Notes: a model not told the origin generated them from the sequence alone. Counted from the stretch's first letter, positions 11,762 through 22,890 are shown. The stretch: DNA of 64,000 bases from Smallanthus sonchifolius (GCA_023525975.1 CM042018.1:71493001-71557000); one strand, 5' to 3'. Translations and numbers: made by a program.

Positions 11762-12306
11762 ATAACAGTTTTTTCACGATGTATTAAAGAGGTTTATTTA
11801 TAGGGTCCTCCACAACATTCCCACCACCCCTTTAATACTTCGTAAATACCTTGTTACTCTATTTTAGGGTTTAGACTCGTTCCATCATACATTCACATAT
11901 AGCACGTATAGCATGATTCTTTACCATGCTTTCACATATTCACATTCAGTACGTATTGCAAGATTATTCGTCATGCATAGCATGATCTCTTATCATGCTT
12001 TTATTCCATCCATGCTCTAATTCCTCGTAAAGGTTTCTCCATGTTATATTAAAGAGGTTTATATATAGGTCATCCGCAGCATTCCCACCACCCCTTTAAT
12101 ATTACATGAATACTCCTTTATTTAGAATTAAGCTTTTACCATGTATTTATGTTTGTTTAGCATGCATTCATGCCATGCTATTTGTTCTTTTTCTATACCC
12201 CTAAACCTTTGTAATGGTTTCACCCCTAGATATCAAAGAGGTTTATATATAAGGTCTTCCATAGCATTCCCACCACCTCTTTGATATCCCGTGATTACTC
12301 CATTTT
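11762..12306. repeat. Three spaced copies of a 90-base unit in chromovirus LTR
   Basis: Copies at about 11762-11856, 12023-12118 and 12209-12306 share AAAGAGGTTTATATATAGG, a GCATTCCCACCACC block and a CCTTTAATA or CTTTGATA ending. The spacers are rich in GCATGC-type words. Confidence 0.7.
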
Positions 12307-12588
12307 TTCAGTTTAGTGTTTAGACTAATCCTTTACTCCCCTGTACTTTAGTTTTATATATAAAACATAATCACATAAACACATAAATTATGGGACTAGG
12401 TACGGGTTCAATGTACTTACAATAGTGTCGGGTTGTTTCCTAAAATCGTTCCTCGTTTAAATGTTTCTCCGAACTTGAACCGCACTAGTACTTAAAAGCA
12501 CCGCACCAACTCTTTTGAATGCTCTCAGTTCGTATGTGTGTGTAAGTGTTTGTGTTTAGTGTGTGAAAAAGTAAACGACGAAGACCAT

Positions 12589-12598
12589 CTATTTATAG
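12589..12598 (-). promoter_or_regulatory. TATA box of chromovirus 5' LTR
   Basis: Minus-strand CTATAAATAG, about 430 bases from the LTR start and directly downstream of the palindrome cluster. The same box is kept in the truncated 3' LTR. Confidence 0.7.
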
Positions 12599-12611
12599 TT
12601 GCCTCCATGGG

Positions 12612-12945
12612 TCCGAGACGGACCGTTACCACCGGTGACGGTCCTTCACCGTTTTCTTGGCCATTAAGTACTTCGCGACCACGTAACGGACCGTTATCTC
12701 CCATGACGATTCGTAATGCCTCGTAACGGACCGTTACCCATCGTGACAGTCCGTTATAGGGTTTACACGCGTCAGATCACAATCATGAGTCACAAGACAC
12801 GTGTCATTCCCCGGTCAAGTCCTCGGTCAACCCGTAACGGACCGTTATCCCTCGTGACGGTCCGTGACGGCTCGTGACGGTCCGTCACGGCTCGTGACGG
12901 TCCGTCACGGCTCGTGACGGTCCATGACGGTAACTTACAGCTTAA
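12612..12945. repeat. Palindrome cluster upstream of TATA box
   Basis: Repeated dyads of two linked types, TAACGGACCGTTA and GTGACGGTCCGTCAC. Near 12850-12935 the phrase GTGACGGTCCGTCACGGCTC recurs about four times in tandem. The 3' LTR has fewer of these units at the matching place. Confidence 0.8.
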
Positions 12946-13028
12946 CTTTTCAAATTTTCACTTTTGCCTCTCGACTTTGTGTTATGCGCTGTTCTTGTTT
13001 CTCGAGCCTTGGATTTTGAAATGTTACA

Positions 13029-14185
13029 AAAAGAAAAAAATATACTATTCTCATGTTTAATAAATCTCTCTTTTAATAAAAGAATAAATAATTTGCCACT
13101 TGTCATCAACACATTCATCCTCAACCCCCTTTTCCCCCAAAACCACTAAATAAAAACATTTACACCCGGATCTTTTCATACCCAACTTAGACTTATGGCG
13201 CGGGTCATAACCGGTTTACTTTTATCCATGACATAAAAACCCTAGTTTTTTTTCATACCGTTATAATCTCATTTTCTTTTCTTCTCTTCCGTAGCCTCCA
13301 CATTCTGCAACCTCTAAATCGAAATAACTATCTTTCATAGCAAGGACGTCAAATGGCTGGGGTTACAAGTGTAGGTACAATCGATCTTTTTACTTCTTTT
13401 GTCAATTTTTACTTTTGTTATGCAATCGAAACTCAAAATTTCGGAACTCCTCAACCCTTTTCTATTCTTCCACAGCCGCAAGATTCTCCAAACCGTAAAG
13501 CGTCCGAAATTTATACCATGTCAAGGTCCAGGTACAATCGATTGTTTTACTTCTTTTGTCAATTTATACAATTGTTATGCAATCGGAACCTCTTAATAAA
13601 GAAAATTTTGATTTAAGATTTAAGTTTTATCCTTGATTTCAGATTTTTTTTTATGCAATAGTAACCTTTGTCCCTGAAATTCAAACTTTTCAGTTCTAAT
13701 ATTTTAGAAATCAAACAATATAAATTACATCCAAACACTATAAATTACATATGTATAATTACATAAATGTTTTAACTTTTATTGATATAACTTACATATG
13801 TATATTTACATAAATAGATGGTTGAATAATGATATAATGTTTTTCTTATTCTTATTATGTTTGGTGTAGTTTTGATTTACTTTACCAATATGGAATATTC
13901 TAAATCCGTATGTGTGAATATTGATTGTATGTATTGAATCTATGAATATATGAATTTTTACACATATGGAATATCATTTATATATACACTATTGAATATT
14001 TACTTCTATTTTGCAGATAGATTCTTATGGCTAATGTTTTTTTCAAAGTGCTCCTTAAACCATACTCTCCACATATTCTCCACGTATGGTATTTACATAA
14101 ATGTCCTAACAACATTTAACTTATTTATTGTTATTTTTCTACTCCACATACTAACACTTTTTTTTTTTTTTTTTTTTTATTTTAG
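13029..14185. other. Noncoding flank with a duplicated segment, possible 5' part of a B3 gene
   Basis: The sequence beyond the LTR looks like a gene front: an AAACCCTAG box near 13240, a pyrimidine-rich stretch, and an ATG at 13353. A segment of about 60 bases beginning GGTACAATCGAT and including TTTTACTTCTTTTGTCAATTT occurs at about 13374 and again at about 13530. A reading frame at 13353-13616 is probably chance. Between 13620 and 14185 the DNA is AT-rich, intron-like, and ends in a long T tract before TTTTAG. Confidence 0.4.
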
Positions 14186-14520
14186 CCTTTGCCTTCATCT
14201 TTTAACAAAATTTCTGAGGATCAAAAATTTTCAAATTCAGAAATACTAATTCGTGCAAGTCAAAGCAAGACTTTTAAAGTAAAGCTTGGTAGGCTTGAAG
14301 ATACGTTCTATATCACTAAGGGCTGGGAAAAAGTCATGCAAGACCTCAATCTCGGATTCAGATATGTTCTAGTTTTTCGTGTCTTAGGTCGTTCCATCCT
14401 GAAAATGGGATATTTACATTTTGATCGATTACAAAAAGATGGTCATAGGTTCGGTTTAATCTTACATAATCTAACTTCAAAAAATCTGGTATTCATGTAC
14501 ACTATAACTTTTTTATAGCT
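14186..14520 (+). pseudogene. B3 DNA-binding domain exon (REM-like) fragment
   Basis: After a T-rich tract and a TTTTAG acceptor, the frame reads PLPSSFNKIS, then RASQSKTFKVKLGR, FYITKGWEKVMQDLNLG and YVLVFRVLGRS followed by a FD-ending strand. This follows the B3 fold of plant transcription factors: basic strand, KV(K)L strand, GW helix, and a VFR strand before the C-terminal F/HFD. A GT donor lies at 14489, so the exon is probably 14186-14488. The next 100 bases lead straight into an LTR fragment, so later exons are missing. The first half of the domain is not convincingly present upstream. It is the only piece that looks like host gene DNA outside a transposon; a relic or truncated copy is most likely. 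Confidence 0.6.
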
Positions 14521-14582
14521 GCATTTCGTTTCTTCCATTAAACTAATTAACTTTATTTGCTAGATGATATTTGTATAGGTGT

Positions 14583-15020
14583 TGTCAAAGGACACAAACC
14601 GGGTACCTCTCATAGTTGACACACATAAGCATGATCATAGTTCTTAAACTTTGAATAAGCATTAAAGCAAACATCGGAAGTCTATTACAGATTCATAGTC
14701 AGTTAAAACATTTAATTATCGTTGTTCAACATTCATAAAACTAGATATTGGGGTTGTCAGTCCTGATCAACAGCAGCCATCTAGCCATACATTTCAAGCT
14801 CTTTCTGCTTCATACCTTTCTCTTTCCTTTATCACCTGATGTGCATACTAAAATAGTCAGTTAACGTTGCGAAGTTCAAGTTTTCAAAACATTTAATAAG
14901 TAACTTTTCTTTCTCATGTATTCATATAAAACTCATTTAATGAAAACATACATTAAACATACTTTATATTGCTAAGTAAAATACATTACAATACAACATA
15001 CAAATTATTACTTAGCCCAC
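14583..15020 (-). repeat. Gypsy-type LTR H, first part
   Basis: Its inner end resembles in reverse the ends of the LTRs at 22143-24418 and 21554-22142 (CAACTATGAGA, GTTCTTAAACTTTG, TAGTATGCAC). It stops at 15020 where the CACTA element begins and resumes at 19848. Confidence 0.6.
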
Positions 15021-15345
15021 CACTAGAAAATAGGCCTAATGTAACTTTTTTAAAACAACCTTTTCAAATACGTTGCATTTGACTTTAATGCAACTTCGTT
15101 ATAAAAAGCTGCAAAATTATGTTGAATTTGCATCCTTTTTATTTAAGAGTTGCGAAATTTACTAAAAGTTGCAACCCTTTTCTTGAAATGTTGCAAATTC
15201 TGTTGAAAATTGCAACCCTTTTCTTGAAATGTTGCAAATTCTGTTGAAAATTACAAACTTTTTTTATAGAAAAGTGAACATTGTAACTTTTGATAGAAAC
15301 GTTGCATTATTGTTAAAACTTAAGGGCACAACTTTTATTTTAAAA
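15021..15345. repeat. Left subterminal repeats of CACTA element
   Basis: Runs of TTGCAAC and GTTGCA words spaced by 15-40 bases, including a direct repeat of TTTTCTTGAAATGTTGCAAA at about 15178-15242. Confidence 0.7.
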
Positions 15346-16897
15346 TATTAAATAACATAAAATATAAATACATAAGCTTTTATTTTAAATGACAACCTTT
15401 ATTTGAAAGGAATGTATTGTTAATACTTATAGGGGCGGGCGTACATACATCGGAACGGGGTCAAGTGATCACCTCATTGATTTTTTACAATTTTAGTAAA
15501 ACATATTGCTTATAGGGATGTTCACGGCCCAGTTCGACCGGTATTAATAAAAGTCTTGGACCAAACCACTAACTAACATTTTTAAAAACTATATACCAAG
15601 TCAGCCAAGTTGATTGGGAGAACTAAACCTGCCAAACTTTTTATATATTTGTCACTTGTTATAAAAAATTTTAATCTCTCCTAAACTTTTTGATTTCCCC
15701 CCTTTTTCATAATTTCCCTCCTCTATTCCCTCCCCCAATTTTTCCTAACCCTAAAACCGACTCACACATAAATTTTGCCTCCTCTGCTCCGGCGTCTCCA
15801 ATCAACCGTAAGTACCACTTGTTCCGTAAATGATTCTTATTTCCTTATCACCGAAATAACTCACTATCAGCTCTTGAAAGCGCTAGAGCAAACGTGAACG
15901 CGCATACTCATGCTCATTAGCACCACACGGGCCGCACTATGTGGGTTTTGTTTCCTATTGTGTACGATTACAGGCGCTTTATTGAGGTATAGAAATCACT
16001 GATTGCATAATCGAAAACAAAATTCCGGAGTTAATCGAAGTAATCTCTGAATTTGAATTTAGGGCTTGAAACTTCTTCTAGTTATAAATTCCAATTAGAA
16101 CAGATATAGTGGAGCATGATTGTTTCGTTTATTGCTTCTTATTTTAACATGATTTATAAGATTAAAGTGGAAGGTCCCTTTAAATTAAAATAAAATAGGG
16201 ATGATCATGGGTTCAAAACATGGAAATGGATAACCATTGTAGGTTGTTAGGCTTTGCTGTCTATTTATTCGATATAATGATAAGGTATATCAGTTTATAT
16301 GGTTTTATTTATGTATATGTTGTCAAATTTGTGGTGTTTTTATAACAAATTGAGAAACTTTGTAGAACTGTTTTAAAAAATTGGAGAGTAAGAGTTCATG
16401 TTTTTTTTTATGTTTAATTATATAACTTTATTTTTGTTATGAACTTCAGATTCTGCAAGGAAATCGTTTTAGTTGGAATAGTTGGTTGCAACATTTACAA
16501 TGGTACCACTCTTCTTTATTCTCAAGCCTACCCACTTATGTACGAGAAATAGAACATAATTTGAAACTATCTTCTTCCGCTAGAGGGTAACACTTGCAAT
16601 GAATTTATTTTTATATCATCTTAAAATCTTTTAAAAGCAAAATTAGATGCAGTACTTTATGGTGGTAAGGTTAACATTCTAGGATGAGCGCCTATGATTA
16701 CAACTATGATATATTTCTCATTCTTGACAAGACATTTAGTACCTTAGCCAATCAATTTTAGTATATTTGAGATCCTAAAAGTCATTTCATTAGATGTAAA
16801 CATGGAACCTTTATTTTGCAGTTTCTAGTGCTAAAAGATGTTCTTAATTATCAGTCAATTTTATCAAACACGTTTTTGCCATGTATATTTGTTTTAG

Positions 16898-16978
16898 TCA
16901 GGCAGGAAGGAAACAGTTTTGGATTTAACCAAATTTGTTGACAAGGTTTCCAGGTCAAGCTCACTATGGGAAGGCAAG
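16898..16978 (+). pseudogene. LSM7: Captured LSM7 exon fragment in CACTA element
   Basis: Between a TTTTAG acceptor and a GT donor at 16979, the exon encodes SGRKETVLDLTKFVDK, matching the N-terminus of the Sm-like protein LSM7, part of the LSM1-7 and LSM2-8 rings for mRNA decay and U6 snRNA. One base is missing after the DK codons; in the shifted frame FQVKLTMGRQ continues the match, where family members usually have VQVKLTGGRQ. The exon end is where I would expect an intron. A pyrimidine-rich leader with a GTAAGT donor at about 15810 may be the gene's 5' untranslated exon carried along. The family match is from memory. Nothing of the later exons was recognised, so no working LSM7 can come from here. 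Confidence 0.65.
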
Positions 16979-17581
16979 GTTAGCAAATATATTTTTGTCT
17001 TTACTATTTTGTTGCATATTGCTTACGAATGAATGCGACTGAAGTACAATATTATTATATGAACATGATTATTAGTTTATTACTTATTAGGTGTTTCATC
17101 GGTTCTCATATAGGTTGTGAACTTTAACTGCTTTATGACATCTCAACCTATTAAGTATAAACTTTACCATACAAGCCAGCTAGGTTTTTGGAAATGGTTT
17201 GCATTTTCTTTATCTCTCAAAAGATAAGTTGGCATGTCAATACATACATGCTTTTAGGTTTAAAATAAATAAATTGCCCACTACTTATCTGGCTAAATGG
17301 AAAACAACCAGTACATATATCAAGGGTTTCACACTTGATTTGGAAATATGATATCTCTACGTATTTATAAGCTACCAAATTTTTGTGTTAGAAAAAAAAT
17401 GTATGCAATGGTATTTTTCTGTCTCATAAAGAATCCTCCTAACATTGTTTTAATTATATGAAATTCAAGATACATGACATTTAAATTGATCCCATAAACT
17501 AAAAAATCTATTAAGAATAAGAACCCAAGGCCTCTGTGCTTGATAGTCGTTCAACAACTTACATTCTAGTTTTCTTACTAA

Positions 17582-17650
17582 ATGCTAGACAAATTTGTAG
17601 CAGCTATGGCGCTTGTCAAAACTGATGTTGGTGGCAATATAACTGTAAGT
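17582..17650 (+). other. Exon-like segment of unknown origin in CACTA element
   Basis: About 55 bases between an AG at 17589 and a GTAAGT at about 17644 read KFVAAMALVKTDVGGNIT. I do not recognise it. It may be another captured exon. A further exon-like stretch ending in TGTAAGTTC lies near 18380-18430. Confidence 0.25.
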
Positions 17651-18914
17651 ACTCCTGCATTCGTTTTGTTGGTGGATTATATTTTCAGTCTGAATTTGCA
17701 TTCTTTTTTAACTTTAGTTGAGAATGAATGTATGCTGTCAATCTTGATGGTTAAAACATTTTCCAGTCATGAATATGAATTTTATATTGAGGGAATCAAA
17801 TAATCAATGTATGTTGTTCACCCTTTTAATGAGATAGCTCTGCAACTTCTTACTTTTGAGTCGATTGAATTATTATCCATGCTCATTGTTGAACCCTATC
17901 TTTGAAACCTTACTTGTGTTATTTTCCTTTAACTTTTTCTTGAGAGAAAAGAAACCTTTTTCGAATGTGAACAAATAATTGTTGGTTTTTTACGTGTTTC
18001 ATACTTTCATCCACTACTGTGCCAAAATCAAACAAGCATGTCTCAGTTGTTTCTTTTTCAATCAAAGTGACCTGTAATATTCTTGGTTACCCATCCATTA
18101 TATTTAGTCACACTAGTTTTTAGAGTATTTTAATTATTTAATTTATATGGATATGTTTTGTATTTACAGAATGTTGTTCTTGCTTAGGGTTATTTTGTGA
18201 TCAAACTGCTTATTTGATCGATATTTATTTCAATTTATGATCCAATATCTGGATTTACAGTTTCAATTGCTACATATATTAGAATGGGTTGATTAAAGAA
18301 ATATTTGCTTGTTTCTTGATGGTAATTGTTTATGTTGATCATGATTTCAGGGTTTTGTTTTCTTGATTTTGCAGTTCTTGACAAAGAAAACAGTGGCTAA
18401 AGGCTGCTTCAAGCAAGAACATGAATTCTGTAAGTTCTTTAAAGACTAGATTAGTCTTGTTTTAGCGTGATCATTTAGGTTTACAAATATTATCAATGAA
18501 ACTACATGGACAAAAAAACAGCTAACAGACAGGTATTGACCCACTGAGTGGGATAATCAAATTTGATTAAATTGTTTAGCAAAACAGGTGTTGTACTATA
18601 CTACTATCAAACTATTGAATATTTGAGCTCATGCAAATAGAAACATACGGTATGTTTTTTTCTTTTGAAGCAGTATTTACAACAATAGAAACCTGTTTGA
18701 CAGCAAAAAGTGTAGTTTGACAGCAAGTAATGCTCTTTGATAGCAGTATTTACACACTTGCGTTTGTATAACAGTCCTATTTTCTCATCTTGTACGAACT
18801 GTTGGTGAAACGTCCAAACTGTTTTTTAAGCAGTCCATGCTTGCATTTATGGCAAACAAGTGATCAAATTGTTTTGATAATATTTTCTTAATATTTTTTT
18901 GGACAATAATGTAG

Positions 18915-19260
18915 GAACAAATGAGGAACTACAAGCCTACAGAGGATGGTAGCGCTACGGTAGATCCTTTTCTAGTCGTAATGAACAAAGAGAACTATGG
19001 ATATCGTCGAATTAATGGTAGAGGTGTTACAAATACATTGATAAAATAAAGTAGATGGTGCTTGTACATTATACATGATTCCGGTGGGGCTGATGGAATC
19101 ATTCAAAGCAAATGTTGAAGTTGAGAAAAACCAGTTGCAGGAAATGCACAAAGAGATTGAAGAGGATCATGAAAGAAAAAAGTCAAGCTCGAAACTATGA
19201 GAAAAGATATAGATAGCCAACGACAAACTTGGAAGCTATGATACATAAGGTTATGAAACA
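18915..19260 (+). pseudogene. Probable plant En/Spm-type transposase-associated C-terminal fragment
   Basis: After a TAG acceptor the frame reads DPFLVVMNKENYGYRRINGR followed by GVTNTLIK and a stop at about 19050. This resembles the D-P-F...G-R-x-R...G-x-G-V-T end of the plant transposase group often annotated Ptta/En/Spm. In a nearby frame ESFKANVEVEKNQLQEMHKE looks like a coiled coil. The match is from memory and partial. Its place near the right end of a CACTA element fits. Confidence 0.45.
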
Positions 19261-19464
19261 ACTACCAGTTAGAGATATAGATTAGTAGAATGTTTTCATT
19301 TCTCTTTATTATTGTAATTGATGTTTTGTGTTGACTATATTGTTATTTGAGTTTAGAAAAATATGTTAAAGTACATCATTTGACTATCAATGATATATGT
19401 CCTAATATTGTTTTGGTGTAATTATGATTGAATGCATATTAATTAATAGCAATTGAATTTATTT

Positions 19465-19847
19465 TACAAAGTTGCATTTAAGTGTAAAAAAAGTTGCATT
19501 TGTTGTAACCAAACTATAATAAAGGTTGCATTTAAGTATAGAAAAAAGTTGCATTTGAGAGTAAAAAAGGTTACATTTTTATAACTAAACTATAATAAAA
19601 GTTGTATTTGAGTATTAAAAAAGTTGCATTCAAAATAAAAAAAGTTACATTAGAATGTAAAAAGGTTGCATATTAAAAAGTTGCATTTGAATAGTAAATG
19701 CAACACTTTCAAAAAATGTTGCATTAGGTCTTGAAAAGGTTGCATTAAATCTAATGCAACTGCTTCTAATGCAGCCCTCGATAAAATGTTGCATTAGGCC
19801 TAATGCAACCTTTTCAAGGGTTGCATTAGCTTCATTTTCTTGTAGTA
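19465..19847. repeat. Right subterminal repeats of CACTA element
   Basis: At least ten copies of a unit like AAAAGTTGCATTTGAGTAT, spaced about 25-40 bases, ending with inverted copies (AATGCAACCTTTTC) next to the terminus. Confidence 0.75.
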
Positions 19848-21063
19848 GCGTCACTTATTTCATACATTCACTTTCGTTCATTAAAGTCCATGAAGGACGC
19901 CTTCAATCTTTACTTTCGTTCTTTACAGTCCATAAAGGACACATTACATTACAGTCCACGAAGGACCCCTTTACATTACAGTCCATAAAGGACCCCTTTA
20001 CATTACAGTCCACGAATGACCCCTTTACATTACAGTCCACGAAGGACCCTTTCTTTTGGTGAGAGTCCCTAAGGCTCAACTCTCAAAGGCCAAACTCACT
20101 GGACTTCCACAAAGGGCATTCATTCTTTGATGACCGTCATCACCGGTATAACCGTTATTACCCCTCGTTAACCAGTTGCAACATCCAGGTCATAATACAC
20201 TGCGGAGCACTGTTCCCGTTATTCATACGGCAGGCATGCAACTCATGCAATGACACTGCCATAGGCTTCGGGTAGTACAAGTCACTAAGACTATGCCACT
20301 ACCTCAAAACTTACTTCGGTGTAACCATACTCGAATATAGACAACATAACAGACTTTTCTCTTTTCGTTCTCTTTAGTTTATATAACATATAGTTAAATA
20401 AACACATACTCTTTCATTCACATTCGTTTATAAAACATATAGTTAAATAAACCTGTTCGTTAAGCATTTACTGTTTACAACACGTTAAACCTTTTCTTTC
20501 TTACCATTTACGTTTAAAATAACAAAAATACATTTATTATAAACGTCCGTTACTTGAGTATGCACACCGCCGTAAAACAGTAAAAATAGGGATTATTGAC
20601 TCACCTGAGATACGTGGTATGTGTGCTAAGCTTTGGTATTAGGTAAGGTCTGTAAGCTCTATGTGGTATATGCTACCTATATGAATACGTAATAACAATC
20701 TTAGTTTACATGTTAAGTTTTCACGTAGCAAGTACTCGTTTATTCTCCCTTCCAGTGTGATCCTTAAGAGTATTCGCGTGTACACCCGAGTACTTGCCCT
20801 GCTCAAGTTTACCCGTATATCCTCATGTACATGGACAGGGCATGCACCCGCATACTCAGGCTACACGAGAACGATGAAGTTCTCTCCGAGAACTTAGATG
20901 TAGCCGAGAACTTGGATGTGTGGTCGCGAACTTGAGGTGTACCGAACACATGGGCCGATTACTAGGGCCGAATACCTGTTTCAAACGGAAGCAGGCAAGA
21001 CATTGTAAATACCTCTCTAAGTTCTTCCTATATTTGGACAAAATGTTAGGTCCTAAGGTTAAC
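19848..21063 (-). repeat. Gypsy-type LTR H, second part
   Basis: Continues LTR H beyond the CACTA element. Blocks such as AACCAGTTGCAAC and CAGGCATGCAACTCATGCAA correspond in reverse to 23650-23860 of another LTR. It includes a five-unit minisatellite (19925-20053) and a stretch with repeated GAGAACTT words (20868-20935). The outer limit near 21063 is an estimate. Confidence 0.5.
19925..20053. repeat. Minisatellite with 27-28-base units
   Basis: Five copies of a unit with the core TTACAGTCCACGAAGGACCC followed by CTTTACA. The parts TCC and GGA make a small dyad in each unit. Confidence 0.85.
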
Positions 21064-21084
21064 TAAAAACCTGAAGTTAAGTCT

Positions 21085-21553
21085 AGGAGGATTTCGTCTG
21101 TTATAGATGAAACAAAGATCTTTACAGATTGGCTTTTGGAATTATGAGAAGGAAAAACTGGTGGTTTGAATGATGGAGACACAATTATAGATATTCATGA
21201 TGATCTTATCATAACTAGTTCATTTGATCATATTTTAGATCTAATTGATTTTGTGTATCCTTCTATTCTTGAACATGCATCTAATCCAGATTATTTTCAA
21301 GAAAGAGCAATACTTGCACCAAAGAATGAAGTCATACAGGAAATTAATGATCGCTTACAGTCATTGTTCATAGGAGATTCAAAGGAATATCTAAGTGCAG
21401 ATAATATCTGTCAATCTGAGCATCTTGATGATAATTTTGATGAAAGTTTATACTCTCCTGATTTTCTAAATGGTCTAAAGTTACCAGGTTTGCCGAATCA
21501 AAAATTAGTTCTAAATGTCGGAATTCCAGTTATGCTACTAAGAAATATTGATC
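21085..21553 (+). pseudogene. Helitron-type PIF1-like helicase fragment
   Basis: The longest open part (21166-21553) reads DGDTIIDIHDDLIITSSFDH, then FVYPSILEHASNPDYFQERA, ILAPKNEVIQEINDR, SEHLDD, LYSPDFLNGLKLPGLPNQKL and GIPVMLLRNID. This is the C-terminal helicase region of plant Helitron Rep-helicase proteins, also annotated PIF1-like. A stop (TGA) just upstream at about 21145 separates a further matching segment, DETKIFTDWLLE. At the downstream side the match ends abruptly where an LTR starts at 21554. No Rep domain or Helitron ends are seen. It would have driven rolling-circle transposition. Confidence 0.8.
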
Positions 21554-22142
21554 ATGAAACGCCCCAAACTGGGTAGTCTCATAGTTGGCACAAAACATTG
21601 AATACATAGTTCTTAAACTTTGAATCATTCAACAATCAAGTAAAAAACATGTCAGCGGAAGTCTTAAACATTACAATTGTCCTTACGAATTAAAACATTT
21701 AAATTGTTCATAGTTCATAAATCAGGAATGTCAGTCTTCGTAGATATCAGCCCGCAAAAACTATGCATTCCAAGCCCTTGCGGCTCCATTTCCTTTCCAT
21801 TGATCATTTACATGAGGTGCATGCTAAAAGTCAGATATACTGAGCAAGTTCTATTTTACATTAATAATTAAACACTTCATCGTTTCCTTACAAAATAGAT
21901 TAAATATAAAAATAATAAAAGCTTGTTTTTTAAAACGTTTTCTTTCATTCAAACATTCAGAATCCCAAAAAGGGGAATTCATTCATTCTTCAATTCATTT
22001 AGAAACATTCGTGCTAGCATTCTTTTCGAAACGTTCACATTCAAATAACATTCATGCCAGCCTTTCATTCTTTCGTTCTTTCTTATTATTGAGTGAACAA
22101 GCACTCAAATAATATCATTGCGTCTTAACCGTCCCAAGTCTC
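21554..22142 (-). repeat. Gypsy-type LTR fragment J
   Basis: On the plus strand it begins TGAAACGCCCC against the helicase fragment. The block CATAGTTGGCACA, the GTTCTTAAACTTTGAATC word and CATGCTAAAAGTCAG place it in the same family as LTR H. It is cut at 22142 by the next LTR. Confidence 0.6.
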
Positions 22143-22644
22143 TGTAACATCCCGAAAATAACAAAGAAAGAATAAGGCGAAAGGCGACAGGTCTCGAGAG
22201 GGAAACGTTAAAAAGGAAAGAAATGATAAAAGAGAACCAACGAGCTCGTGGGCTTGGCACTCGAGCCAGGCTGAAGAGGTGCAAGGGGATGGCTTGATAA
22301 GCCCTTGTCTCCCTCCCTTGCCTCATTTCACCATTCTTCACCACCAAAACCTAGAGAGAGAGAGGAATCTAGAGAGAGAAAGCTCATGAATTCAAGGATT
22401 TGGCCTTAAGATCGTTGCTAGATCATTGTAGAAGACCAGAGAAGGAGAATCCACATGAAAATAGGTAAAAATCCGCTCAGATATGAGTTTTTGGGATCAA
22501 AAGTAGGTTTTAGGGTTTTGGGGTTTTGTCACGTAAAGTTTGGATTTTTACATATGAAAAGTGAATTAAAGTTCAGATAAACGTTTTGAATGTAAAAAGT
22601 TAAGGTTTTGGATCGAAAACAGACCTGTAAATGATTTGTGTTCT

Positions 22645-22890
22645 TCAAGCGACACTCGAGTGTCGGCCACCTGCAAGTGGCGACACTGGACGAGGAAGAA
22701 GAAGAGAATCGGCCTTCTGAGAGTCGGCCCTCTAAGATTCGGTCATCAGGATAACCCACGCTGAGTATCGGCCCCCTAGTACTACATAAAGCCCTGAATG
22801 CAAGTTCAGGTGACACTTAAGAGTGCCTGGCGACACTCCCAGTCGACACTCAAGTGTGACTGCCGACACTCTCGGCCGACACTTTAATAA
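22645..22890. repeat. Palindromic GACACTCGAGTGTC cluster
   Basis: The perfect dyad GACACTCGAGTGTC at about 22651 is followed by partial copies (GGCGACACT, GTCGACACTCAAGTGT, GCCGACACTCTCGGCCGACA) through 22882. Confidence 0.7.

Larger units (their letters stand above)
5673..13028 (-). mobile_element. Ty3/gypsy chromovirus, decayed, 3' LTR interrupted
   Basis: Minus-strand order: 5' LTR (13028-11120), primer site, gag with two zinc knuckles, protease, reverse transcriptase, RNase H, integrase, chromodomain, polypurine tract (6158-6168), then the first 485 bases of the 3' LTR, cut at 5673 by the left-hand element. Integrase before a chromodomain and the protein order identify a chromovirus; the long LTR suggests the Tekay/Del group. 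Every domain has stops or frameshifts, so the copy is dead. Confidence 0.85.
11120..13028 (-). repeat. 5' LTR of chromovirus (1.9 kb)
   Basis: Minus strand: starts TGTAAC at 13028, ends GGGTGTTTCA at 11120. In order: palindrome cluster (12945-12612), bZIP-type motif GACACGTGTC (12796-12805), TATA box (12598-12589), three copies of a roughly 90-base unit and a minisatellite of about five units. The complete copy of this LTR in the window. Confidence 0.85.
15021..19847. mobile_element. CACTA (En/Spm-type) DNA transposon, probably non-autonomous
   Basis: The left end is CACTAGAAAATAGGCCTAATG. The right end, read on the minus strand, is TACTACAAGAAAATGAAGC, so the outermost base of CACTA is changed there. 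Both ends are followed by many short repeats of a GTTGCATTT or TTGCAAC word in facing orientation, the subterminal repeats that CACTA transposases bind. No clear 3-base target duplication is seen (CAC on the left, GCG on the right). The inside holds intron-like DNA, an LSM7 exon and a probable transposase C-terminal fragment, but no full transposase. It split an older LTR. Confidence 0.75.

Noticed and set aside
13353..13616. Complete protein from the ATG at 13353
   Set aside because: The frame includes a repeated AT-rich segment that looks like an intron, and the protein has no recognisable fold.
19925..20053. CRISPR-like tandem units
   Set aside because: A minisatellite with no unique spacers.
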